Positions 1-9,631 of a DNA stretch of 64,000 nt are shown piece after piece. The DNA lies in the NCBI RefSeq assembly GCF_004337985.1, contig NC_043740.1, positions 3,595,030 through 3,659,029 on the forward strand, written 5' to 3'. The position numbers and the translations under genes are program-made. Origin of the DNA: Pyricularia pennisetigena. Its lineage: Eukaryota; Ascomycota; Sordariomycetes; Magnaporthales; Pyriculariaceae. The notes below the pieces were generated by a model. The model saw nothing but the letters and a program-made list of their open reading frames with translations, ran no database searches and was not told the DNA's origin. Positions within the stretch are counted from its first letter, which is position 1. Every line of letters begins with the position of its first letter.

Positions 1-1300
1 CAATCTGACTGTGGTGAGCCTGCATCAAGGTTTGGTTGGGATACAAGGTAGGATCCCCAGCCGCACCGAGGCCTGAATACTTTGTGTACGATATATAAGG
101 CATACATAGCCATGTCGCAATACGATCTTTTGGTGACGGATCTCCGAAGCTGTCTTGGTGAGCCAGAGATATGTTGCCATAGCCCGGCTCCATGAACGAG
201 ACATGTTTGCCATTCACGGCAAGTTTGGTGCCACTGCCAAAGCTTTGTTTCACCTCGTCTAGCAGAGTGACGAGTTTGGACCGGTCTTCAGAATGCCTCA
301 GTGGAACTTGGCTAACATGTTTCTAGTGCAGCAAGTAAGCTCTTGCAGACGGAATGCGAAACAGAGGCCGGATGCACAAAGGTGGCGACCAGAGAGCAAC
401 CACACCAACCTGAAGGTCCTCAAAATTCAAAACATCTTGCTGAAGATGCCTTTTCAAGCGTGTCAGAATCTCCTGCTCTCGAATTAGGATTATCATGGTC
501 ATGTTTGAACTCACAGCCAACGGAACAAAGGCCGCCTCTGCTTCTTTGGATCCTGAAACGTGGTAAGCTTAACATGATGAGGTCCGCGGAGCAAGTCATT
601 CGCAGTGTACTTGGAATCGTATATCCCAACCGCAGGGCTGTTTATCACTCCTGGCAAAGCCTCGTTGGTTTGCAGCTTCTCTGTACGACATTCTGTATCC
701 TCGGTGCTCAAGCTGAATGGAATCAGAGAGTTCCAGGGAGCAGTGTCGAATGCTGAGCTGGAGAACAATTCGCTGTAATCCTGATCCAGATTCTCGCTTG
801 ATGAACCACTGAAGACATGGCCTGACGGTATTGGCACAGACCTTGAACGAGAGCGATCGTAATATCTTTGCGTGCCCCGCCGATTACGAGATCGACCGTC
901 GTGGCGATCTCGGCTTTGGTCCCTGCCCCGGCTCCTACTTCTCGTCCTGCCGTGAACGAAGCGAAATCTCTCTCTGTGCGGTAATGCTACCTCCTCGGGT
1001 TCTTCCACTTGAACCCTAACACCATCATGTTGCCGGTCGCTCTATGCTTGCTCAACCCCGCGATCAGAAAAGTCCACAAACTCAATAATCACGCCGTGGG
1101 GGAAATGTGTTTCTTTCTCTGGTTGGGCGTTGGCCAAATGCTCACAGAGTCATTCGCATCTACATAGTGCAATCCTTCGGCCCCCTCTTGCACAGGTGCC
1201 TGGGCATTGATTCCATATCTAACTTCGTAGAGTGAATCCGGTAGCACTACGTGCGCCCGGGATCTTGCATCCATAATTGGAAACCTCAAGGGAGCGACCG
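1..1300 (-). CDS. Fungal CorA-like protein, partial at left edge, exons not fully resolved
   Basis: Several minus-strand stretches read as one multi-exon gene that continues past the left edge. Going 5' to 3': around 1290-1040 a stretch containing HFPHGVIIEFVDF; 1008-513 an open frame rich in Arg-Ser and Arg-Asp pairs ending RRPLFRWL, where a GTGAGT donor follows directly; and about 315-1 an open frame containing WLCMPYISYTKYSG then TLMQAHH. The FRWL and WLC-P-hydrophobic-YSG patterns resemble a large family of Sordariomycete proteins that carry a CorA-type Mg2+ transporter domain further C-terminal; that domain would lie outside the window. The reading frame shifts between stretches, so either short introns or a degenerate copy is possible. 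No start codon can be fixed. Family assignment is from memory of the motif style and is weak. Confidence 0.4.
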
Positions 1301-1780
1301 AGAGCTCTGATATCGCTCACAAGCTTTTCGAGGCCAAGACTTGAGCCCAGCAGATATATCTTGAAAAATAGTATAGCAGTGAAGACGACTCAGTAGGTCA
1401 CAGGTCGAGGTATTTCCTGAAATGTGGGCGAGTGGTTGCTCGTTTTCACTTGTGCCAAACTCAAATCTGGTGAGCGGTGCGTAGCTGCGAGGCGCACCTG
1501 CCTACTAGGGTAAGTAGCGGTGTAGGCAATGTCTTAGCAGTATCTGATGGACGCGAGAACACAGTACCAGCGTTACCTAACTCTAGGTACCTATTAAACG
1601 AAACTACTGACCGTCCAGTAAAACGGATGGCCTCCTATAGTCGCAAGCCACATTACCGTATGATTTTGCCATTGCTAGATATGAGAATCAATTTTTCTTC
1701 GGTACCAACTCAATCGAACGAGACTAGACAGGGAATTGGATATTCGGGGCTGGATAACGGCGTGTGACTACGCGATAATT

Positions 1781-1852
<72 letters not shown>

Positions 1853-1943
1853 CACACACACACAAATATTTGCGGATCAAGGTTCGTAACGTAAGGATGT
1901 TTGTTTTTATGAGAAAAAAGAATACGTCGCTGGCTAGTGATCT
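1301..1943. other. Intergenic region with a compound homopolymer tract
   Basis: There is no convincing gene here. It covers the 3' flank of PXR1 and the 5' flank of the left-edge gene. A T/A/CA tract at 1783-1864 is listed separately. Short TAGG/CCTA-rich words occur around 1500-1590. Confidence 0.6.
1783..1864. repeat. Compound simple repeat: T31, A25, (CA)13
   Basis: An unbroken run of 31 T is followed at once by 25 A and then by about 13 CA units. The T and A blocks are self-complementary and could fold back into a hairpin. It lies about 80 bp beyond the PXR1 stop codon, so it may fall in the PXR1 3' untranslated region or just past it. Exact lengths in such tracts are unreliable in assemblies. 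Confidence 0.9.
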
Positions 1944-3091
1944 TCAGGATGATTTTATCATAAATATCTTCAGACAAGTTAGCGTCATTGCCCCGGGATT
2001 CACTTTCGAAGGATTTGTGCCTTACCTGATTCAATGCTTGTTGATCCTTCAGAGCCATCCGCTTTTGAGCAATGAAGCGTCTCCTTGCGAGGTGACGAAC
2101 CGAGACTTGCGAGACAGGGGTTGAAGTACCACTGGCGACTGGCGTAGACGCACCGGTATCGACCGTAGTGGTCTCCTCGTCCGAGTTGGCCTCCGAAGAG
2201 GAACTGTCTTCTTCACGCTGCTGCTTCTTTTTCAATTTCTTTTCCCGTTTCTCCCTTCTCCTCTCTTTGCGTTCTTTCTTTTCCCTTTTCCTCCGCTTCT
2301 CACGGCTCTCCTCGTCCTCGGGTTCCTGTTCGTCAGAAGCCGGCTCTTCTTTCCTTCGCTTCTTCTCCTTTTTGCTCTTGTGGTCCTTTTTACTTTTGTA
2401 TTTTGCCGAGTCCTCTTCCGATGTAACGTCGTCACCGCCAGAAACAGTCTCCTTCATGGACTTCTTCTGCTTCTTGGCCCTCCTACGCTCCTCTTTAGAT
2501 TGTGCTTCATCGTCATCGTCTCGCCCAGCCTTGCGTTTCTTCTCCTTCTTCAACGACGTCTCTGCAGGCTCTGGTGTCGCATCTGTGCTCTCCACCTCAG
2601 CCTCATTCTTCTCTCGAATAACGTCGCCGACGAGGAAGCCGCCACTTACGAAGCGCATCGTCCCAAATTTGCGCTCCACATAAACGTTCATGGCGTGGGC
2701 CTCCCTGGCCTTCTTGTCCTTCTCAATCGCAGCCTCCGACTTGCCATTCAGCCTTGCCAGCATCTCCTTAAAGGCGTTCAGGCCGGTGCACTCGTCACCG
2801 CGGTTCATCTTGGCGCCCAGCCCGAGGTTATCCTCCTTGAGTGCAACCTTGATGTGCGACGCACTCGCTGCCGTATGGTAGACGGCATGGGAGGCATCTT
2901 GTGGTCCTAGGTACTGGCCGGGCTCCCAGCCCTGGGACCGAAGCATGCGGTGCCCAAAGTTTTCGGTGTTACGGCTCCATTTCGTGTTGTTAGGGTCATT
3001 GCCCAGTTTGCGCTTGCTGTTGGTTAATGTCAGCTTTGGAGGCGCAAGATGGCAACTGGGCCACTCACTTCTTTGGGGCGGCGAGACCCAT
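1944..3091 (-). CDS. PXR1: PXR1/PinX1-like G-patch protein
   Basis: Nucleolar G-patch protein for rRNA/snoRNA processing and negative control of telomerase (family knowledge). Exons are 3091-3069, 3016-2026 and 1967-1944, with introns of 52 and 58 nt; the joined frame is 345 aa. The start MGLAAPKNKRKLG is the family N-terminus and is obtained only by splicing exon 1 (23 nt) to exon 2. The G-patch lies at about residues 25-80 (RSQGWEPGQYLG, then NLGLGAK). A long Lys/Glu/Arg-rich low-complexity segment follows (about 160-290), then a conserved tail RRRFIAQKRMA. The last exon is only 24 nt and supplies the IFMIK ending typical of the family; a CTAAC branch-point-like sequence precedes it. The unspliced frame would instead run into the poly-T/CA tract and give a false Phe/Lys tail. 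Confidence 0.93.
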
Positions 3092-3994
3092 TGTGGAATG
3101 CCGAACAACGACGGTCTGGCAGCTGGATCTTAGTATCTGGGGATGGAACCAACGCGCGGATCACGTCGTTGAAGGAAACTCCGACCTAAGAAAATTTTGG
3201 CGGGGCAAACCCTGGACATCGTCTTATCTTATCTGATGAATTGGGTCCAAGGGGGCTTAGAAACCCTAACCCTGGCTCCTCGACATAATTTGCTGGACGC
3301 TCCAGACGCCTTACAACATGAATCTATGCTCCAATATATATTTAATCACGTCACTGACTAATGTACGTAGGTAGTAGGCAAGTAGGTAAATAGCTGGGGT
3401 GCATAAATACATTAGGCCCAATGCTTTTGGACTTGCTCAAAGTTGGACAACGGGATTTTGCTGACGGTGTACATAGTCGCAATATATGCATCTGATGTGT
3501 GCCGATATTGCATCTTTTCTCGACACATATGAATTTATGTCAATAACAAAAAAAAAAAAAAAAAAAAAAAAAACCATTTTTCGGCTTCCAGACATGCTCT
3601 CGTCGGATGCAAGAGCCTAGTCGATACTGTAGCCTTGCCCAAATTTGACAAAATTCCGAATGGCGCACCATAATGAGAAAGATACAGTTTCTGAGAGCCC
3701 CTGCCCGATTAAGCATGCCACATGGTCGACAAAGGTCCAGCAAAATCAAAATGGGAAGGTGCAGGTTTTCAGCAGCTAGAAATTTCCAGCCGTGGACAGA
3801 GACAGAGACCCCGAGAGCCGTTATCAAAAACGTGCCGTTGTATAAGAAACCGACACAATTCTGGCTCAAATCATTGTAACAACCTGCAGTTGTACGGCAC
3901 TACCACAAGCACCATGCCAGCAACCTGACAGCCAAGCCCGAACCTATTCAGTGACGCAACAGCCAGCTTTCCGTTGCCTTTCGTTTGGGTTGAC
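3092..3994. other. Divergent intergenic region between PXR1 and the coiled-coil gene
   Basis: About 900 bp that must hold the promoters of both flanking genes. It contains an A26 tract (3548-3573) and GTAGGTA-like short repeats near 3364-3390. I see no gene. Confidence 0.6.
3548..3573 (+). repeat. A26 mononucleotide tract
   Basis: Uninterrupted run of 26 A in the divergent intergenic region. It is one of nine plus-strand A runs of 20 nt or more in the window. Confidence 0.9.
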
Positions 3995-4615
3995 ATGCCG
4001 CCAAGGAAACAATCCACCAGAAACCGAGCTCCGCCGTCCGACGACGAGCCCGAAGACTTGCCCATGGTGGCGCCGGATCCTAAAGCAATTGAAGTTGGCG
4101 ATATCAAGCCCAGAATACTTGCCGGAATATTACCTGACAAATTTACCAGACCATTCTGACATCTGACTCCACTTGCAGATCCAGACACGCCTTGATGAGC
4201 GAGTCGAGAAGATCCGAGCCGACTACTTGACCAAAGTAGAAGGCGTCAAGAAGAGAGCCAAAGGCCGCCTCGCTGTCCTGAGCGTCAAGGTGTATGTGAT
4301 CCCGATATCGTGACTGCCACAAGACCCATGCACTCAGCTAATCACTTTTTCTTCTTTCTCGCAAGCAACCATATACGAGAAAAAGACCTAAGCAGGCTAG
4401 TGGAGCTGTTGAATCAAAGACAAACGACACAGTCAACAATCGCCACAAAGTTGACGGGTCTGGAGCGAGAATTGAACAGCCTTCGGCGTTACTTCGAAGC
4501 CGGTTACAACGTTGTGGAAAAGACAGCTGCGGAGTTGGCAGCCATCGGCATCACGCACTCGGACGCCCGTGAAGAGTCCAGGTGCAACAGAAGTAAGGCG
4601 ACCGATGTGTCGTGA
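3995..4615 (+). CDS. Small coiled-coil protein of unknown function
   Basis: I do not recognise this gene. The best model has exons 3995-4093, 4179-4291 and 4366-4615, giving 153 aa. The start is MPPRKQSTRNRAPP, a basic and disordered N-terminus followed by an acidic patch. Residues from about 34 to 125 are strongly heptad-like: RLDERVEKIRADYLTKVEG, then LSRLVELLNQRQ and LTGLERELNSLRRYFEAGY, so a two-part coiled coil is likely. The second intron has a perfect GTATGT donor and makes the frames match. The first donor is weak (GTTGGC) but is the only one that keeps frame with the TTGCAG acceptor and the CTGAC branch-like site. The size and coiled-coil build would suit a kinetochore, spindle or complex-assembly subunit; that is only a guess. 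It is divergent from PXR1 and convergent with COX17. Confidence 0.7.
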
Positions 4616-5092
4616 GCTCAAGGAACTTCATGCTCAAGCTGTCCCTCTACCGAGAATGTTGCAAACGGCCTGGTGACAGACTGCGATTTGACGTGATGAT
4701 CTATAAACCTCTGTTCTCCCTAGCAGCCCCTGAGTATTGGGTTGGCAGATGAGATTATCGGCGACTTGAGCTGGATTTGGTCAGGATGTAGAAGATTGTT
4801 GCAGTGCACACAGAATAACGCCGGTACATATGTCTACCACTTAGCTTTGACATCAACTCAACTGTTTGACCATTTGGCGGACCATCAAAGTGCATGGAAG
4901 CGTTGCTAGCCTCTCCATTGGAGTGAGTTTGTGAGTTCCAAGCCAAAACGCCGTGTCTATTATGCCTTAACTAGTCGTTCGATGCAGGTAGTTTGTTGGT
5001 ACACTGGTTGGGTCTAGTGGCCCCTCGTTCGTATAGTACAGTCTCATGCCCCTCGCTCATCCGACAGAATCCGAGGCGCACACAATGGCCAT
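4616..5092. other. Convergent intergenic region
   Basis: 3' flanks of the coiled-coil gene and COX17. I see no gene or repeat. Confidence 0.6.
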
Positions 5093-5534
5093 TCAGACCT
5101 TGAATCCAAAGCCCGCCATGCAGCTCTTGTACTGTTCTATCTTTGTCTTGCAATCCTCGGCTGGATCCTTGGCGTTGGAGAAGAGCATGCACTCGTCGCG
5201 TGCTGCCTTTTCATCTTTGCAAACACAGCAGGGCTGATGCGGGAGGTTGTAGAAAAGAAACTTGTTAGGCCAGATGATCCCTTCCGCTTCTCGAGACTGC
5301 TCCTTCGCTCAGACGCATGGTACTTCGCAATTCGCTATAGAAAAAAAAAAAAAAAAAAAACGCACCTTAGGCTTGTTGGCGTCGGCTGCGTTGGAGGCTT
5401 GCGCCGGCGCGGTTGTTGCGGCTGCACGCGTGCATGTCTGTGTTAGTTGTAGGGTTGGAGAAGTTTTTTGTTCACTTGCATTTCCAGAGTCCACACTCAC
5501 GCATCTTTGTTGGTGCCGAAGCTTGCTGTCCCAT
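5093..5534 (-). CDS. COX17: Cytochrome c oxidase copper chaperone Cox17
   Basis: Copper chaperone of the mitochondrial intermembrane space that hands Cu(I) to Sco1 and Cox11 for cytochrome oxidase assembly (family knowledge). Three exons, 5534-5501, 5421-5366 and 5233-5093, join to 76 aa; introns are 79 and 132 nt. The last exon carries all the diagnostic residues: the Cu-binding PCCVC at 31-35 and twin CX9C pairs, Cys35-x9-Cys45 and Cys58-x9-Cys68, which form the coiled-coil-helix-coiled-coil-helix fold imported by Mia40. The N-terminal 30 residues are Ala/Pro/Thr-rich as in other fungal Cox17. An A20 tract (T20 on the coding strand) lies in intron 2 just after the donor GTGCG. No unspliced frame is long enough to be noticed, so the gene is easy to miss. 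Confidence 0.95.
5341..5360 (+). repeat. A20 tract inside COX17 intron 2
   Basis: Twenty A on the plus strand, hence T20 in the COX17 transcript, immediately downstream of the intron 2 donor. Confidence 0.85.
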
Positions 5535-5849
5535 TGTCACGGTTGACTGTGTGAAAGAATGTGCGTAGGTGATGTTCCGTTGATTTGAAATCATCACGTC
5601 GCAATTGTCCCATTGCGCCGACCTCCTGTTCAACTTTTTTATGGGTCCCTCTTCCGTCATGGGCCCACTGGCTCCCATGTTCTCCGGTGGTCGAAGTGCA
5701 GGGTAGGTTAGGAGGGACAGAGCGTTGGTAAACCCCTGAGCCAGGGACTTGACTTCAGCTTTGCACGTTTAGGATTGTCAACTTGGGGAGTTAAAGAAAG
5801 AAAAGTACTCGCTTTGCTGAGTGCAGCTGTTAGGACACAATTTCGATTA
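5535..5849. promoter_or_regulatory. COX17 upstream / TEL2 downstream region
   Basis: 315 bp between two minus-strand genes. It must include the COX17 promoter and the TEL2 3' end. No clear motif was recognised. Confidence 0.4.
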
Positions 5850-8800
5850 TCAACCAATCATGTCTCCAATCAAGAAGGCCCGGAACCTCTCCATGGCATC
5901 CCTGAGCCGAATGAGCACTCCGGCAGCCAACATTTTGACCTCGTTCTCCTCGCCGCCTTCTCCATCACCACCGTGCGTGTTCTCAAATACCTGCGCCACC
6001 CACTCCTGCGTCTCAACCACCTCGCGCGCCAGCTCTCGGCAGATTTCGCGCATGCGCAGCTCCTCGTTCCCGTTGACCTCGAGCAGCGCCAGCAGCGCAA
6101 ACAGTGCCGCGCGCGTCACACCCAGGTCTCCCGCGCATCGAGCCCTCACCCCACTGCCTAGTAGTAGACCCCACAGCTCGGCCGTCATATCGGGCAGGGA
6201 CAAAGTCGATGGGCCGGCGGCATGCATCAGAATGCCCAGGGTGCGGAGCAGGTGGGCGAGGAGCTCGGGCTGAAGCACTATGGCCCTAGCTCGCGACGTC
6301 GACGAGCTCAACGCGGCCTGGAAGCGTGCAGTCAGGGGAAAGAAGAATGATGTGGATACCAGCTGGGCTGTGGTGTTTGCTATTACACGAACGCCTGCCT
6401 TCTTCTGACTCTTCGAAGCTGAGTTGCCAGGACCTTGCCTCTGCTGTAACCGGGAGGCGAAGGACGAAAGCTTTAGCAAATCAGGCCCTGTTTGTTTGTC
6501 TGCCGCGTTCGCCACCAATGGGGCCAGGAAGTCCGCCGTTATAGTTTGTACAATGCTGTCTATGGCACTTGGGGGCAGCGATTTTAGATTTGAACCCCCG
6601 GCAACCCGATTTTGCCCGGTTTGCCCCAGGTAGAACTGCTCTACCTTTTCGGGGAGTTTCTTGGATGGGAAAGATGCAGAGTCTGCGTATTCGGACTGCT
6701 CAAAACCTGCTATCTCCCTTGCCGCAAGTCCCAGCACGGTCAAGACAGATGCGCGCTGCGAAAGGCTGTAGTCGCCGTCGAAGAATGTCTTCGCAAACCA
6801 GGGACCCATTTTCTGCGGCTGCGCTATTATAATGGAAACCATTCCTTGGATCCTCAAAGACTCAAAGCCGTCCATGTTGAACTTGTCTTGTATTCCCACC
6901 AGCAGCCCTGCCAGCTCCTCCGCATGATCTTTGACTTCAGTGCCGTAGTTGGCTTTGCGTCGAATCAATACAGGGGCTGTAGTCAAAGCGAGCTCTTGTT
7001 TATCGTAATTCTCCGTATCTCTGAGATATGTGATCAGATCCCTGATGTAAACAGGAGCTCTTGGCTTGTCCCTGCGGACCAGCTCTGCATCATCCTCGGA
7101 GTCTTCTCGATCGGAGTCGGGCTTGGCGTATGGAACAAGATCATCGTCATCTTCTTCGCTTTCGCTGACCTCCTCAATTACAAAGCCGCTAGCCCGAGGA
7201 GTATGCTTTGGTGTTGTTTTCTTCGGAGGCTCCACTGGTTTGGCCAACCTCTGTGTCTGGGTCCTGACCTTGGATTCTGGGAGTGCAGCTTTGACACGTT
7301 GGCGCAGCGGTTCCAAAGAGCCAGCCGTGTCGGTCACTTCGACCAAGCTTTTATACCATTTTGCCTCTTCAGTCTTCAATATATCCATGTCGAAGCTGAG
7401 AGCCTTCCCAATACCCTGTGTTAGGGTCGAAAGTGCCTCGCCCACGATCATCCCCAGAACGCGAGCCCTTGTCTGAGGAGCACTCAGCCTGTTCGACACA
7501 GCATTGAGGTACACGCCAGATTTAACGAGTATAGCAAGCTTGTTAGGGTTCAAACGATGAACATACCCAGCACTGAGTAGTAGTATCTGCGCATGCGCTG
7601 TAGGAGAGAAATTTAGTTATGTGCCTGGAATGAGCTTAAAGGGCCGAGAAGCTTACCTTCTTGCTGCAGCAGCGGCGCATGCTTGATGTACAGATTGTCG
7701 CCGAACAGAGCCATGCTCTTCTCCAGTACAGCGGTAATATCTTCCCGGTGTTCTGCTAAAACGGCAATAGCAGCACGCCGGATACCCACATGCTCGCCGG
7801 CAGCACCACCGGAAACTGATGTCAGCCATCCCACTATAACGCCCCTTCTCTTTTCATCCACGTTAACAATTGCTCGAAGAAGTCCCGCAACTGCATATAC
7901 CAGAGATTTTTCATCCTTTGGGCTCTCTAGGCTGCTGAAAACATCTGTAGCATACTTCAAGATACCCATCAGGATGCGCTTTTGATCATACCGAGGCAGG
8001 TTATCGAATATTTTCTCAAATAATTCGGCATCCTTCTCGATTGAACTCAAAAGCAGTTCTTCTACAATACAGTCCACCAAGAGGTCTGTAGGGGTAAGAT
8101 CAGCTTTTGTGGTCGTCTCCAAATCACTCTAGACTGTGGGTTCAAGGCTATCATACCGGTATGACCTAGCTGGAGAGCTTTTGTGAGTAGCTGAGAGACC
8201 GGATTTCCGGGAGATTCGAGAGAGTCTTTCCGAGCCCAAGCAATGATGTTTCGTACCAGCCATATACTGTAGTCTTTATTACTGGCAACCCATACATTAA
8301 TTTCACCAGAGATTTTTTGGGCAGACTTTTCTGCTTCTGCTGCCAATGAGACAATCCTGCCGCCACCAATTACATTGACAAACTCCTGAGTCAATGGTCG
8401 AAGCATGGATTCACTGCCAAGACTTTGGGAGATGTTGGTCCAAATTCGGTGCAAGGTGGTATGTCCATTCAGAAGTGAACAAAGCAGATCGAGAAGCGTG
8501 GATATATTCAAGCCCATCATCGACCTCTGAGTATCGACAGTGCTTGTTCCTAGCTCGCCAATAAGTCCTCTCAAGTGAGTCAATATGGCGTTGAGCCCAG
8601 TCAAGTTGAGAAGACAGCCCAGTAGTCTCTGCAATAGAGGAGACTGCTTGCTTTGTGGCTGGGCAGCATCTTGATTTTCCTTAGCTGCCTCGTCTTTCAA
8701 TACCTGCCAGTAATTTGGTACGATGTTGGTGACTAGCGTCTGTATTATCTGCGAGTTCAGCGCGTTTGGCTGATGGACATTGTGCGGTGCGCCTTGTGTT

Positions 8801-9027
8801 TTGGTGGCATGTCCGTTGAGGAGAAATTTGAGGACAGAAGAAAGGTCATCATAGTCCGGCTCTGCCTTGAGGGCTTCCAAGGCATCCTCGTAGCTCGACA
8901 AGCTAGACCCTATAGCATTAGACTTCTCCCTGATGGGCTGAGAGCCTGAAGTGACTTCTTGTAAAAATGGTTGTTTATCTTTGTTTGAAGTATACACTTG
9001 GCTCACTGGTGTAAGTAAATCGTCCAT
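5850..9027 (-). CDS. TEL2: Telomere length regulation protein Tel2 (TTT complex)
   Basis: Tel2 with Tti1 and Tti2 forms the TTT co-chaperone that stabilises PIKK kinases (TOR, ATM/Tel1, ATR, DNA-PK family) together with Hsp90 and R2TP (family knowledge). Exons 9027-8157, 8085-7657 and 7597-5850 give 1015 aa; introns are 71 and 59 nt. The conserved Telomere_reg-2 region begins near residue 614 (APVYIRDLITYLRDT) and runs through RIQGMVSIIIAQPQ and TVLGLAAREIAGF. Before it is an acidic Ser-rich linker at about 574-610, including EEVSESEEDDDD and DSEDDAEL. That is where CK2 sites for PIH1-type binding lie in other Tel2 proteins. Start chosen at the ATG at 9027 (MDDLLTPVSQVY), in line with family length. 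Divergent from UBA3. Confidence 0.92.
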
Positions 9028-9631
9028 GTTGGAAATGGGGAGTCGCTTGTCCGTTCAACTTGGCGCTTGGAATAAATCAGAATTTAGTGCAACATATTCC
9101 ACCGTGGGTAGCGAAATGCGCTGCAGAAGTGCGGCGTTAATCTGTATGTAATTTTTCTCATCAAAACTGAGAGCCGATAGCAGATCTCATCCAGGCTGCT
9201 GTTTTTGATAGATTCACGGTGAAGCGGTCCAGGATTTAAGCAACGCGAGCGGCCGAGCCATTTGGGAGGTAGATAATCAGACGAAATCATGGGTGATGAT
9301 GCCTGTAGAAAGCTGCTGGGAGTAACTCTACAGCCTGCTAAACCCGTGGGGTACAGGCCTTCAGCTTTATCGATAAGAAAGCTGCTTGTTGTACAGGGGT
9401 CGGCAGGTGCCTTGTGGCGGGGAAGCTCGCCGGGATACCACCAAGTGACTTCACCTCCACTCTCATACGCCCCAACTTTCCACAGTCATCTCCATACCTG
9501 AAGGTCCCAGTCCATACTCTACAGTCATCTAAAACGCAAATAAAAAAAAGAGACAATCTGATTTGTACTTAAATTACTCGCTTGTTGGTCAAATATATCT
9601 ACGCGACTCTTCCACATAGCAGCCGGACAAA
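9028..9631. promoter_or_regulatory. Divergent promoter region TEL2/UBA3
   Basis: 604 bp between the two start codons. No recognisable gene. Sequence-specific sites could not be assigned. Confidence 0.45.

Noticed and set aside
1768..1943. Poly-Phe/poly-Lys C-terminus of PXR1
   Set aside because: Results from reading through the last intron into the T/A/CA tract. Splicing to the 24-nt last exon gives the family ending.
6580..6620. B-box-like GATTTGAACCC, suggesting a tRNA
   Set aside because: Lies inside TEL2 coding sequence and has no matching acceptor stem, D arm or A box nearby.
8062..8122. TEL2 exon 1 reading on past 8157 to end LPLQTSWWTVL, and exon 2 starting at METTTKADL
   Set aside because: A 71-nt intron with GTATGA donor, GCTGATC branch-like site and CTACAG acceptor joins QLGHT to DLLVDCIVEELL in frame, which fits the protein better.
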